Assembly (NCBI RefSeq): GCF_030376615.1
Contig: NZ_JARRAB010000002.1
Coordinates: 62,001 to 126,000, forward strand
From: Pseudomonas sp. sp1636
Lineage (GTDB): Bacteria; Pseudomonadota; Gammaproteobacteria; Pseudomonadales; Pseudomonadaceae
Direction of reading: 5' to 3'
DNA: 64,000 nt
Of the stretch, positions 17,679-25,905 are shown piece after piece. The position numbers and the translations under genes are program-made. Position 1 is the first letter of the stretch. Each line of letters starts with the position of its first letter. Below the pieces are notes generated by a model. The model saw only the letters and a program-made list of their open reading frames with translations, ran no database searches and was not told the origin of the DNA.

Positions 17679-18275
17679 ATGTCGAAATACAGCTATTTCA
17701 ATCTGATCAAATCTAAGGCAAAAACACTTGCTCAAGAGCAAGGTTTCAAGCTGTCGGTAGCTCAAGAGCAGCTGGCCACTTCCTTGAAATTCAAGGACTT
17801 CCACGAACTAACGACAGTTGCTTCCCGCAATCCCGACGATGCCCGTCTGATTGGGGCTGCGCTAGGTTCATCGAATACTGCTGATGTTATTTACGATAGC
17901 CCGGTGTACGAGCGATTTTGCGAGGAGATTGATAACCTGCTTTCGGGTGAAACGGCAGACACCAATGCCTACGACTATTCGTGTGAAGATTTTGAAGTGA
18001 CGGCCTCGTCGTATGACGAAACCAAGGGCCTGCTGGCACTGGAGGTTTCGTTCACTTACTCGGGTGAGCAAGATCAAGATCGTCCATACGCTGGTTGTGA
18101 GTTTTATCTGGATGTTGAAGTTACGTTGGCGCGACGTTCTGGTGAGTGGTTATTCGAAGAGGACTGGGTAGTATTAACCAAGATTGAGACAGATCAGGAT
18201 CGCGACCGAGAGGCAGAGCTTGAAGATATGTACGCAGATTACTTGAAGGATAAAAAGCGAACTGATGGCATGTGA
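17679..18275 (+). CDS. Hypothetical acidic protein
   Basis: 198 residues. ATG 17679 is chosen because GGAGAA stands 5 bases upstream; a GTG 12 bases earlier is less likely. The N-terminus (LIKSKAKTLAQEQGFKLSVAQEQLATSLKFKDFHELT) resembles the short helical segment found at the start of several plasmid and glyoxalase-related proteins. The remainder is strongly acidic, with a beta-rich block (DYSCEDFEVTASSYDETKGLLALEVSFTY). No catalytic motif is visible. It stands alone between repeats. Confidence 0.65.
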   Translation: MSKYSYFNLIKSKAKTLAQEQGFKLSVAQEQLATSLKFKDFHELTTVASRNPDDARLIGAALGSSNTADVIYDSPVYERFCEEIDNLLSGETADTNAYDYSCEDFEVTASSYDETKGLLALEVSFTYSGEQDQDRPYAGCEFYLDVEVTLARRSGEWLFEEDWVVLTKIETDQDRDREAELEDMYADYLKDKKRTDGM

Positions 18276-18531
18276 GCGCGGCTTGCGCAAAACCTTCCTT
18301 TTCATTTTCTGCTCCATCACTTAAAACGATGCAGCGAGTATGGGGAGTACGTGGTGGAGCTAACACGACAGCAACCCGACAGCGAGCTGGCAGGCAGGGC
18401 GCAGCTAGTCGGTCGCCCGTGAAGAGGCCAGGCCTTTGCAGGGTTGGCTGGCGAGAGAGGACGTCGGGTAGGTAGGTGACAATTGAGGCCGATCATTTGA
18501 TTGCCCCGGTCTGCATCGATGCCATGCCCGG

Positions 18532-19136
18532 CTACTCCTCTTGCCCGAAGAATTCGGGTGGTGGGCCAGCAGGCCGGGGCACCGATTTAGGCTTCGAGGT
18601 GCGGCTCACAGTAATGGCACCATGGCATTCAGGCGAGTAGCCGAGGTTGTAAATCCCTCTTTTCAGGCAGAAGTGCGGAGGCTTGTCTTGTTCGATGTCC
18701 AGCCAGAGCGAAGCCGTGCGCTTGTGTCCTGGGAACGCGTGAGCGAAGAAGAAGATCCAGCTATTGTCCGAGCGCTTGGCGTGCTTCAGGCGGTAGTCCT
18801 GGAACTGAAATCGCTCAAAGGCTTTGCGTTGAAGATCACCACCGGCTTGAGGTCGCGCTGTGCTGATGCCTCGATGAAGGTCTTGAGTCCAATCAAGTCC
18901 AGCTTGTGAGCCAGCATCAGGGAGAGGCGCATTTCGGGATGGATTCCATCGAAGTCGACCCCGCTCAAGCTGGTCTCCATCTCCCATTCACCCGAAGCGT
19001 GATAGTGGCGTATCCAGCCGTACTGCCAGAAGGTGGCTGTCTTTCGATGGCTGCAAGCCAGGCCAGGCTTATGGCTCCAATGCCATTCGTAGATATCGCC
19101 CAGCTTTGGGGGCAGCTGCTCGTGCAGCTGGGACAA
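18532..19136 (-). pseudogene. Frameshifted hypothetical gene
   Basis: Two overlapping minus-strand frames form one plausible protein. The first runs from a TTG near 19136 (LHEQLPPKLGDIYEWHWSHKPG ... LKPVVIFNA). The second picks up as KAFERFQFQDYRLKHAKRSDN ... SLWLDIEQDKPPHFCLKRGIYNLGY and ends at 18532. The shift falls near 18820-18840. The joined product of about 200 residues has no family I recognise. Either a real frameshift or a sequencing error would explain it. Confidence 0.6.
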
Positions 19137-19684
19137 TTTCCGCCCTCATCGCGCGTTGCGGGTATGCGTCTACCGTTATTGCTGCGTGCAAGGTACATCG
19201 GAGCTATCTATCCCTGAGCCGAGCACTCAATCTATCACCTGCTGGCTCGGAAGGGGCTCTCAATCTGAGTCAATTACCGTTCTTCCAGATCATCACGCCA
19301 CCTCAGGATACTGGAGTGGCAACGGGACTGATCTCAACCGCCAGAACCTACAGAGGCGATATAAGCAGCGCAGCTTTCGGCCTTACTATGGATATAGAGG
19401 CCGTAAATGCCACGCTTCTTATCGGCCTGGCAGGATGCGCGCTGATCGCGATACGGATTGCTCCGTAGAGCTTCTTCTTGAAGCTGAACAGAGCAGCTGC
19501 TCAAGAATGGTTATCCGTAGTTTTCAGAAAGTGAACCATTGGGGATCCGTCTGGAAAGGCTCGTATTGCTGACTTTGCGCGACTGGGGAGCCCCGTTACT
19601 TCCGATGCGCATTCAAGGCGGTGCCCCAAACAGATCACCCCCAAGCCCAAGAGTGAGTTGGTGAGCTGACGCCGCATTCGTTGA

Positions 19685-20296
19685 TTAGAACCCAATTTTT
19701 TCAGGCGGTCGCTTGTATTTGGTGAGCTTGCATTGGGTGCGATCCTGTGGGATTTCCCACTTTTTTAAATCATTGTATTCTGCGCAATACAGAGACATGC
19801 CAGGACCCTTTAGATATTTACAGGAGTAACCATCATGCTCATAAACCATCTCTAGAGAGTTCCTTGCAATTCCCCTTCGCGCAAACCTAATAAATACATC
19901 AGCATCATAGGTTGTCGTGCACGTATTGCTAATACATGAGTCAGAATTGGTGCCTATATAAATATGCTCCTTGTCTGTAAGCCAGAATACGTTGCCTTCT
20001 ACCGAAGAAAACCTATTCCATGTGTTGTTTGACCATGCGTAATATCCATAATTTTCAACCTTTACTGAATTCCATTGATTAGAGTTTATTAATTTGGGAT
20101 TTAATATGTGAAGAGTGTACTCTCTATTCACATGCTGCCAGCCACTGTTCAATACAAGATACACAGGGCACTCTATTGTAAGTTTTTGAATCTCTACAGT
20201 CTGGCCACCAATTGTTATCTTGCTGTGCAATATTTCAGCCATTACAGGTAGTGGCAAAAATGTGCCAATCAATAGCAAGTTTTTAAAAATTTTCAT
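19685..20296 (-). CDS. Predicted secreted protein, unknown function
   Basis: 203 residues with a signal peptide (MKIFKNLLLIGTFLPLPVMA, cleavage after Ala20). The mature part is beta-rich with many Asn/Tyr residues and a cluster of six cysteines (SCISNTC around 120-126, then single Cys near 160, 170 and 190), which suggests disulfides in the periplasm or outside the cell. The gene is AT-rich compared with the flanks. No conserved domain is recognised. It ends next to IS5 fragments. Confidence 0.7.
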   Translation of the reverse strand: MKIFKNLLLIGTFLPLPVMAEILHSKITIGGQTVEIQKLTIECPVYLVLNSGWQHVNREYTLHILNPKLINSNQWNSVKVENYGYYAWSNNTWNRFSSVEGNVFWLTDKEHIYIGTNSDSCISNTCTTTYDADVFIRFARRGIARNSLEMVYEHDGYSCKYLKGPGMSLYCAEYNDLKKWEIPQDRTQCKLTKYKRPPEKIGF

Positions 20297-20298
20297 GA

Positions 20299-20538
20299 TT
20301 AAAGAATCCCATAAATATCTTTTCGAAAAAATGTACGGATTCGCCGATATTTCTGTTCGCCGACCGCTCTATAAACGTAGGTGGGCCTGCCACCTTCGTC
20401 CTTGGGATAATAAGGATCGATCAAGGCAATCAAACCCATCCATGGCACAACCTTATTCATCTCGATCAGGAGCAACTCCTTTCGGGCCAGCTTGCGCTTG
20501 CCGGCGTACTCGGCGTCAGCGAAGGTCATCTGTTTCAT
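20299..20538 (-). pseudogene. IS5-family transposase fragment, N-terminal
   Basis: The first ~55 residues (MKQMTFADAEYAGKRKLARKELLLIEMNKVVPWMGLI, then DPYYPKDEGGRPTY) match the start of the longer IS5 copy at 20579-21160. They then run into unrelated sequence ending at 20299. It is an isolated 5' piece of a transposase and cannot be active. Confidence 0.85.
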
Positions 20539-20578
20539 CGTGAAACTCGGCGGGTGGAATCTGCGTATTTTGCTAAAA

Positions 20579-21160
20579 TCAGGAATTTTTTTTCAGTGTG
20601 TCCTTAACATGTAGGGCTACGCCGGCATGGGCCTTCATTCCGAAGTAATACTGGTTGCCTTTCTTGGTCTGGTGCATCTCCGGGTCGCGCTTACCGTCCT
20701 TGTTCTTGGTCGAACTCGGCGCATTGATCAGCGTGGCATCGACGATGGTTCCTTGGCGCAGCGACAGACCTCGGTCGCCCAGAGAGCCATTGATCACAGC
20801 CAGGATGCCAGCAGCCAGTTCGTGTTTCTCCAGCAAGCGGCGGAAGTTGTGGATTGTGGTTTCGTCGGGAATGCGCTCCAGGCTCAGCCCCGCGAACTGC
20901 CGCAGGATAGTGGTCTTGTACGGAGCCTCTACCATCGTCGGATCGATGTAGCCGAACCAGTTCTGCATCAGATGAGCCCGCGGCATAGCCATCAGCGGGT
21001 AGGACGGACGACCGCCTTCACCCTTGGGGAAATGCGGCTCAATCAAGGAGATCAAGCCCTTCCACGGTACTACCCGCTCCATCTCGATCAGGAACAACTC
21101 TTTGCAGGTCTGCTTGCGCTTGCCGGCGTACCCGGAGTCGGCGAAGGTCATCTGCTTCAT
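20579..21160 (-). pseudogene. IS5-family transposase, C-terminally truncated
   Basis: 193 residues carrying the N-terminal DUF772-type domain (FADSGYAGKRKQTCKELFLIEMERVVPW; MQNWFGYIDPTMVEAPY; RRLLEKHELA) and the first catalytic Asp block (TIVDATLINAPSSTKNKDGKRDPEMHQTKKGNQYYFGMKAHAGV). Full IS5 transposases of this group are about 320 residues, so the remaining DDE residues are lost. The 3' break at about 20580 abuts a second, shorter copy in the same orientation, so the two fragments are direct repeats. Confidence 0.88.
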
Positions 21161-21280
21161 TGGAAAGCTCTGCGAGTGGAAACCGGCTATTTTGCCAAAA
21201 TCAGGAAGTCTTCTTCAGAGATTCCTTAGCGACATGGGTAGTACTTCCTTTTAAATTTATACCTGGTTTCTAAGGTTTTT

Positions 21281-21300
21281 CATCTACCATCTGGTAGATG
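21281..21300. promoter_or_regulatory. 20-bp perfect palindrome upstream of the luxR-type gene
   Basis: CATCTACCA-TC-TGGTAGATG has 9-bp arms and a 2-bp centre. It ends 20 bp before the start codon of the LuxR-type regulator. The same dyad recurs at 23841-23862. Length and symmetry are like a lux box, so it is a candidate operator, possibly autoregulatory. Confidence 0.65.
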
Positions 21301-21320
21301 CTGTGATTGTTGGAGAGTTT

Positions 21321-22445
21321 ATGCACCTCACCAAAGCAACAGAGTCAGAAATACTCACGATTGTGGAGCAGCTCTATGCTGGAATCCTGGATCAAGCAGC
21401 ATTCGGGCCTGCACTAGGTAGAGTGGCCGGATTGCTGGGCGAATCACATGGCGCTTTGCTCCGCAGAGACCGCAATCATGGACCAGCGCCGCAGAATATA
21501 GCCGCCTTTTCCAATGACTTACCGCATTTCCACAATTGGCTTAGAGATTACGCTGCTCATTATCATCAGTTTGATCCAACCATAGCTTTTGCTGAAAGTA
21601 GTACTAAGAATTACATCTATCTAAGCTCACGCATGCTGACAAAATCCGAACAGGCTAGAAGCACCTATCTTCAAGAGTTTTGTCTGCCAAATGGTTTTTC
21701 ACATTGGATGTCTCTCCGAATAGGAGACGGGCCGGTTCAGTACAGGCTGGCTATACAACAGACTCGTGGAGAAAGAGAGATTTCCGATGACTTGCTTGGC
21801 GCTCTCAAATTGGTAATGCCTCACCTAAATCAAGCGCTAAAATTACGTGATCAAAACGCAGAACTTCGTCAATTCGCTACAGTGAATCTAGGCTCACTTG
21901 ATTTAGTGAAACAACCTGTTTGGATCATAGACCCTTCTGGTCGTATTCATTTTGCTAATCGGGCTTGCGACGAGGACTGGGTGCATAATCTAATGCGTGT
22001 CGATCAACAACGGCTGCGACCGAGAGAAATTGCTTTTCAAGGCAATTACATGCTACTTCTATCCGCTGCCTGCGGATTGATACCTTCCGCAGGCCTAATG
22101 CCTCTAAGTGACACTTTCAATCATCGCTATGCACTTCATGTATTGCCGTTACCACCCCACATGGTGACAGCCGAAAGCACTGAGTCGCCATTCGCCTTGG
22201 TTAAATTGCAAGGTGGACCTCTGCCTACTACAGGTATTCATCAGATATTAACTTTACTGTTCGGATTCACTACGGCGGAAAATCGTATAAGCCAAGCGCT
22301 TATGGAAGATTTGACACCTGAAGAAATGGCCGAACGATTCTCTGTGAAGGTCAGCACCGTGCGCATGCAAATCAAATCGATGTTGGGTAAAAGTTATTGT
22401 AGGCGTCAAGCGGAGTTGGTGCGACTAATCGCAAGTTTCTTATAG
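21321..22445 (+). CDS. LuxR-type HTH transcriptional regulator
   Basis: 374 residues from ATG 21321 (GGAGAG close upstream; a GTG at 21303 would sit too near the palindrome). The last ~60 residues form a LuxR/GerE helix-turn-helix (FTTAENRISQALMEDLTPEEMAERFSVKVSTVRMQIKSMLGKSY). The 300-residue N-terminal part is not an autoinducer-binding domain or a receiver; around 205-225 it has PAS-like sequence (QPVWIIDPSGRIHFANRA). It is probably a sensor of an unknown signal. The palindrome directly upstream suggests autoregulation. Confidence 0.85.
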   Translation: MHLTKATESEILTIVEQLYAGILDQAAFGPALGRVAGLLGESHGALLRRDRNHGPAPQNIAAFSNDLPHFHNWLRDYAAHYHQFDPTIAFAESSTKNYIYLSSRMLTKSEQARSTYLQEFCLPNGFSHWMSLRIGDGPVQYRLAIQQTRGEREISDDLLGALKLVMPHLNQALKLRDQNAELRQFATVNLGSLDLVKQPVWIIDPSGRIHFANRACDEDWVHNLMRVDQQRLRPREIAFQGNYMLLLSAACGLIPSAGLMPLSDTFNHRYALHVLPLPPHMVTAESTESPFALVKLQGGPLPTTGIHQILTLLFGFTTAENRISQALMEDLTPEEMAERFSVKVSTVRMQIKSMLGKSYCRRQAELVRLIASFL

Positions 22446-22588
22446 GGGTTTAACCAGGTGATCTAGATCAAATCGGTGTCAATATTTTATAGGGGCTAGA
22501 TGTTAGCCAAGTCAATGATTAGTAGAGGTCGCTTTAGATCTAAGCGGTTTGCAGGCACAGCGGAAAAAGCAGAAAAATAAGTCTTGGC

Positions 22589-22837
22589 CTAATCCTCTGA
22601 TGGTGCGTCCTTATCAACTAATATTTCCTTGCTATTTGATGAGCATTTTTTCTCACAAGAGCTATAAAGTGCCTGACACGCAAAATGACAACCAGCTGCG
22701 CCTTCCGCATCCATAGGGCATTCTGTATTGCACTCGCTCGACATTTCTACACATTGCCCACTGCAATCAGCGAACGCATTTACAGTAATTGAAGTCGCCA
22801 AAATTCCAGAGCAAAGTAATAACTGTAATTTACACAT
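22589..22837 (-). CDS. Secreted Cys-rich peptide with two CX3CX6CX3C hairpins
   Basis: 82 residues. A signal peptide ends at about Ala23. The mature peptide has eight cysteines in two identical arrays: C25-x3-C29-x6-C36-x3-C40 and C50-x3-C54-x6-C61-x3-C65. Paired CX3C helices are the signature of disulfide-locked helical hairpins, so two such hairpins in tandem are predicted in the periplasm or medium. I do not recognise the family. It faces the LuxR-type gene convergently and could belong to the same small regulon. Confidence 0.7.
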   Translation of the reverse strand: MCKLQLLLCSGILATSITVNAFADCSGQCVEMSSECNTECPMDAEGAAGCHFACQALYSSCEKKCSSNSKEILVDKDAPSED

Positions 22838-23339
22838 ATTATCTCCATTAGCAATGGTTTTATCCAGAGCAGAATCGATTTGGCTTAAAGCGCCGACTGA
22901 TCCGATTTTTGGTTTTTAATAAAAACTCTACTAGTAAAACTATCTATCACAAGCAGTTTAACAGCTAAGAACTCTTAAATGTCAGCAGTTCTTACAGTGC
23001 TACAGTAATAGCTGGTTGTCATGATATTAATCTTTATAGCATTCGATCCAAGTTAATAAAGAGCATTCATCCGATGATTTGTGCAGGTCAAGTAAGCCAT
23101 ATCTACTATGGTGTACTATTCTTAGTTTAAAAATTTATTAGGTTCTGTCGTCAACTTTAAATAAATCCATCCGATAAATGTAAAGGCAGTTCAAAGTACA
23201 CAAGCTATAAGTGCAGGTTTGAGTTTGATGCTGTGCAGTGCAATTTAAGTATAGTGTTAATTTCTCATTAGCTCGCCTATTAAGACAGCAGAAAACAGTA
23301 ATCTACGCAAAAAGTTCAACTTAAACTTTGAAGAATTGG
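22838..23339. other. AT-rich intergenic region
   Basis: About 500 bp upstream of the Cys-rich peptide gene and downstream of the next secreted protein gene. It is very AT-rich with no coding frame I can support on either strand, and it would be a natural target of the MvaT-like protein. Confidence 0.5.
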
Positions 23340-23636
23340 TTAATTTTCAAAATTAATACTCCAGGTTGCACTGCATATGGCTCCTGTGCTAGTTTTTTCG
23401 CACATGCATCCTTCCACTTTTATGTTATATTTTTTAGAGTCAAGCTGCCCCATATAGTTTGAAGATTTTACTTCGTATTGCGCTTCGGACGCAGCCTTAT
23501 TTTTAGCTGAAGAACAAGCATCCACTTTTGATGATCCCACTGATTGTTCTGACCCAGTAAATTCGCCCAGTGCTACAGCCGAGGTTGCGACTGCTGTTGC
23601 GGTTAGTGCCGCCACAAAGAAACATATTATTTTCAT
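23340..23636 (-). CDS. Small secreted protein with four cysteines
   Basis: 98 residues. The signal peptide MKIICFFVAALTATAVATSAVA is followed by LGEFTGSEQSVGSSKVDACSSAKNKAASEAQY and a C-terminal core GCMCEKTSTGAICSATWSINFEN. The arrangement, one Cys before an Ala/Lys-rich helix and a CxC...C beta core, suggests a small disulfide-bonded periplasmic domain. No family is recognised with confidence. It is on the same strand as the Cys-rich peptide gene 500 bp away. Confidence 0.65.
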   Translation of the reverse strand: MKIICFFVAALTATAVATSAVALGEFTGSEQSVGSSKVDACSSAKNKAASEAQYEVKSSNYMGQLDSKKYNIKVEGCMCEKTSTGAICSATWSINFEN

Positions 23637-23840
23637 TTGAGTTCTCTCGATAATTTTAGTCTAGTTTGTTGTGGAAATTAATAAATTTAATAACGTAATT
23701 CGAGCTATACGATACCTATCTATGCATGTAAAACACAGAATGTATAAATTTGTCACGCACAGCCCTCTCAGCATAGTCACCAAAATAAGATGAAGATATA
23801 TGTGTCCTTGCCTAATATTTACTCGGCTTTCTGAGAACTT

Positions 23841-23862
23841 GCATCTACCATTTGGTAGATGC
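23841..23862. promoter_or_regulatory. Second copy of the lux-box-like palindrome
   Basis: GCATCTACCA-TT-TGGTAGATGC has 10-bp arms. It shares the dyad and the following GCTGT with the site at 21281, and a GAGGAG ribosome-binding-like sequence follows at a similar distance. The gene that should follow is missing, and IS1182 debris starts 180 bp further on. No coding frame is supported between 23637 and 24038. Confidence 0.6.
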
Positions 23863-24038
23863 TGTAAATTTATTGAGGAGTCGATATCTGGTCAAAACGG
23901 CAGACTCAATCATTGGGTGCTCATAGACTTTCTCCTATGCTCAAAGCATAGGCCGGGGATGTCTACCGGAGCGGGGGTAGTCCAGGTATCCAGACAGCCA
24001 TGCTGGGCGCTTGAATTTCTCATTGTCCGCTTCTGGCC

Positions 24039-24101
24039 GATTCTGTTGAAAAAGTCGGTTTTTCAGCTCGTCTGAACTCAGCCACGATCACCACCGGAGA
24101 A
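24039..24101. repeat. Terminal end of the IS1182-type element
   Basis: 63 bp identical in inverse orientation to 17354-17416, the right end of the MITE. It lies about 100 bp beyond the transposase C-terminus and so marks the 3' end of the element. The matching 5' end is not found near 25510, so that side is lost. Confidence 0.8.
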
Positions 24102-24197
24102 CCTACTCACCACGTTGCGTGGTTTCTCGGCCCTTCGATGACCTTTGCTGCTCTGTTATTGGGTTGATTTGAGGTTTTTTGCTTGGTGCGGACGCAT

Positions 24198-25507
24198 CTA
24201 CCCCATAACTGTCGGCCCTTGAGATGTGAGTTTTGCCAATCTCCGCAGGTTCTGTACCGCTGCCGCCAGCGTGAACTCATCAGTAGCGCCACTCATACCT
24301 CGTAGCCGCAAGTGATCCAATTTCAGGATGCGCTTGAGGTGGGCAAACAACATTTCGACCTCCTTACGTTAGTGGCGAGAACGCCGATACTCCGGCGTCG
24401 TTGCGATGTGCCGAGCTACGTCACGAGCGGCTTCATGGACGCTGCGAGCGATCTTACGAAACGAAGTGTTCGGGCAGCACCTTGCTTTCATCGGACACGC
24501 CGCGCAGTCCGTCTGCCTAGATCGGAAAATGATGGTGTTGGCTTTGGTGACATGCGAACGCAGGTTCTTGAAGGCTCGCCATTCGCTGCGCAGTACGTTG
24601 CCGGCTGGGCAGCGGTATTCCTCCGCCTCTTCATTCCAGTGAAAATCGTTGCTCGAGAAACTGTCGTTCTTGCGCGCGGTTTTGTCCCATACCGGCACAT
24701 GCGGCTCGATATCTTTTTCCTCGACCATCCAAGCTAGCATCGGCGCGGTGCCATATGCGGTATCGCCGATGAGGCGTGCCGGCTTGATGTCGAACAGCTC
24801 TTCGACACGCTCGATCATTGTCCTGGTGCTCTCGACCTCGGCCGTTCGAATAGCAGGTGTGGGTTCCACATCCACGATTACGCCGTGCTCGGTATCGATC
24901 AGATAGTTCGTGGAATAGGCGAAGAACGCTGGGCCACCTGGAGCCGCTGTCCAGCGAGCTTGCGGATCAGTCAGCGATAGGCGCTTCGGAAGTGTTTCCG
25001 CCAGGGCCTCCTCATCAAGTGCCTCAAGGTACTCACGCACGGCACGAGTGCTCAGGGACGGATCGCTCCAGTTGACCTGTTCTTCACCCGGTACGCCGCG
25101 CTGCCGGCTCGCATCCGCTTTGATGATGCTGGCGTCCACAGCAAACCCTTCACCTTTGACAAGGCCTGCGTCCATGCAACAACGCAGTACTTCATTGAAC
25201 AACCAGCGATACGCCAGGTTCAAATGGGCTCTTTGCACAATCGCCGCTCTGAGCGAATGCCGTAGCAATAGCCCACGATCAGCATGCGGATCATCAGTTC
25301 AGGATCGATCGACGGACGCCCTATCGGGCCATAGAAGTCGGTAAGGTAATGGCGCAGGTCGCTCAGATCGAGACACCGATCGTGCAGCAAGCTGGGTCCA
25401 TCCAACGCGTGGAGACCGAAGATGATCGCTTCGCCTTTTGATTCGTTTGTAAGCTCACTCAAACCTACAGGGCTATACTCAGCAAGCGAGGGAGGCAAAG
25501 CGTTCAT
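24198..25507 (-). pseudogene. IS1182-family transposase, multiply broken
   Basis: Three pieces on the minus strand. The N-terminus (25507-25230) has the IS1182 signature GRPSIDPELMIRMLIVGYCYGIRSERRLC. A frameshift and apparent internal deletion follow LNLAYRW, joining directly to LFNEVLRCCMDAGLVKGEGFAVDASIIKADASR. The catalytic middle continues to an in-frame stop at 24369, and the C-terminus resumes as RKEVEMLFAHLKRILKLDHLRLRG to 24198. The element cannot be active but defines the source of the MITE at 17209. Confidence 0.88.
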
Positions 25508-25852
25508 GGCTCAACTAAATTCCCATAACAAAGGTTACTAACTCTCTTATGCGGGACGATCTAATCACCAAACAATGATATATGAAATTACAAATGAACG
25601 AATATTGAATGGCTCGGAGTGTCATGTTAAAATACAAATGGAGAGAAGGAGTTCGGTCAACACAATTCATGTTTCTGACTGCTGGGAATAGTTCAGCGAC
25701 CGAGCTTCTCTTCAACCTGTTTACGGGAGCAACACCTGCATGGATGCTATAAAGGGAACAGTCTCTTTGCTCTGTTCCATTGCTTGTTTTGGATGCAAAC
25801 TTTTGCTCGAATACACTTGAGCGCATGAGCCCCTACATGCTTGAGTTATCGC

Positions 25853-25897
25853 TGCATTGGCTGCATTGGCTGCATTGGCTGCATTGGCTGCATTGGC
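25853..25897. repeat. 9-bp tandem repeat, five copies
   Basis: Five perfect head-to-tail copies of TGCATTGGC stop 8 bp before the end of the relaxase gene. The surrounding 25508-25905 stretch holds no gene I can support. Perfect short arrays of this kind vary in copy number between isolates. Confidence 0.9.
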
Positions 25898-25905
25898 TTT
25901 ATTTT

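Noticed and set aside
19205..19468. Possible C-terminal remnant of an MFS drug transporter on the plus strand (GVATGLISTART-like, then a hydrophobic helix)
   Set aside because: The similarity is too short and the upstream part is missing in all frames; kept only as a weak suspicion.
25515..25826. 103-codon minus-strand frame after the IS1182 remnant
   Set aside because: No start signal, no domain, and unlike neighbouring coding style.
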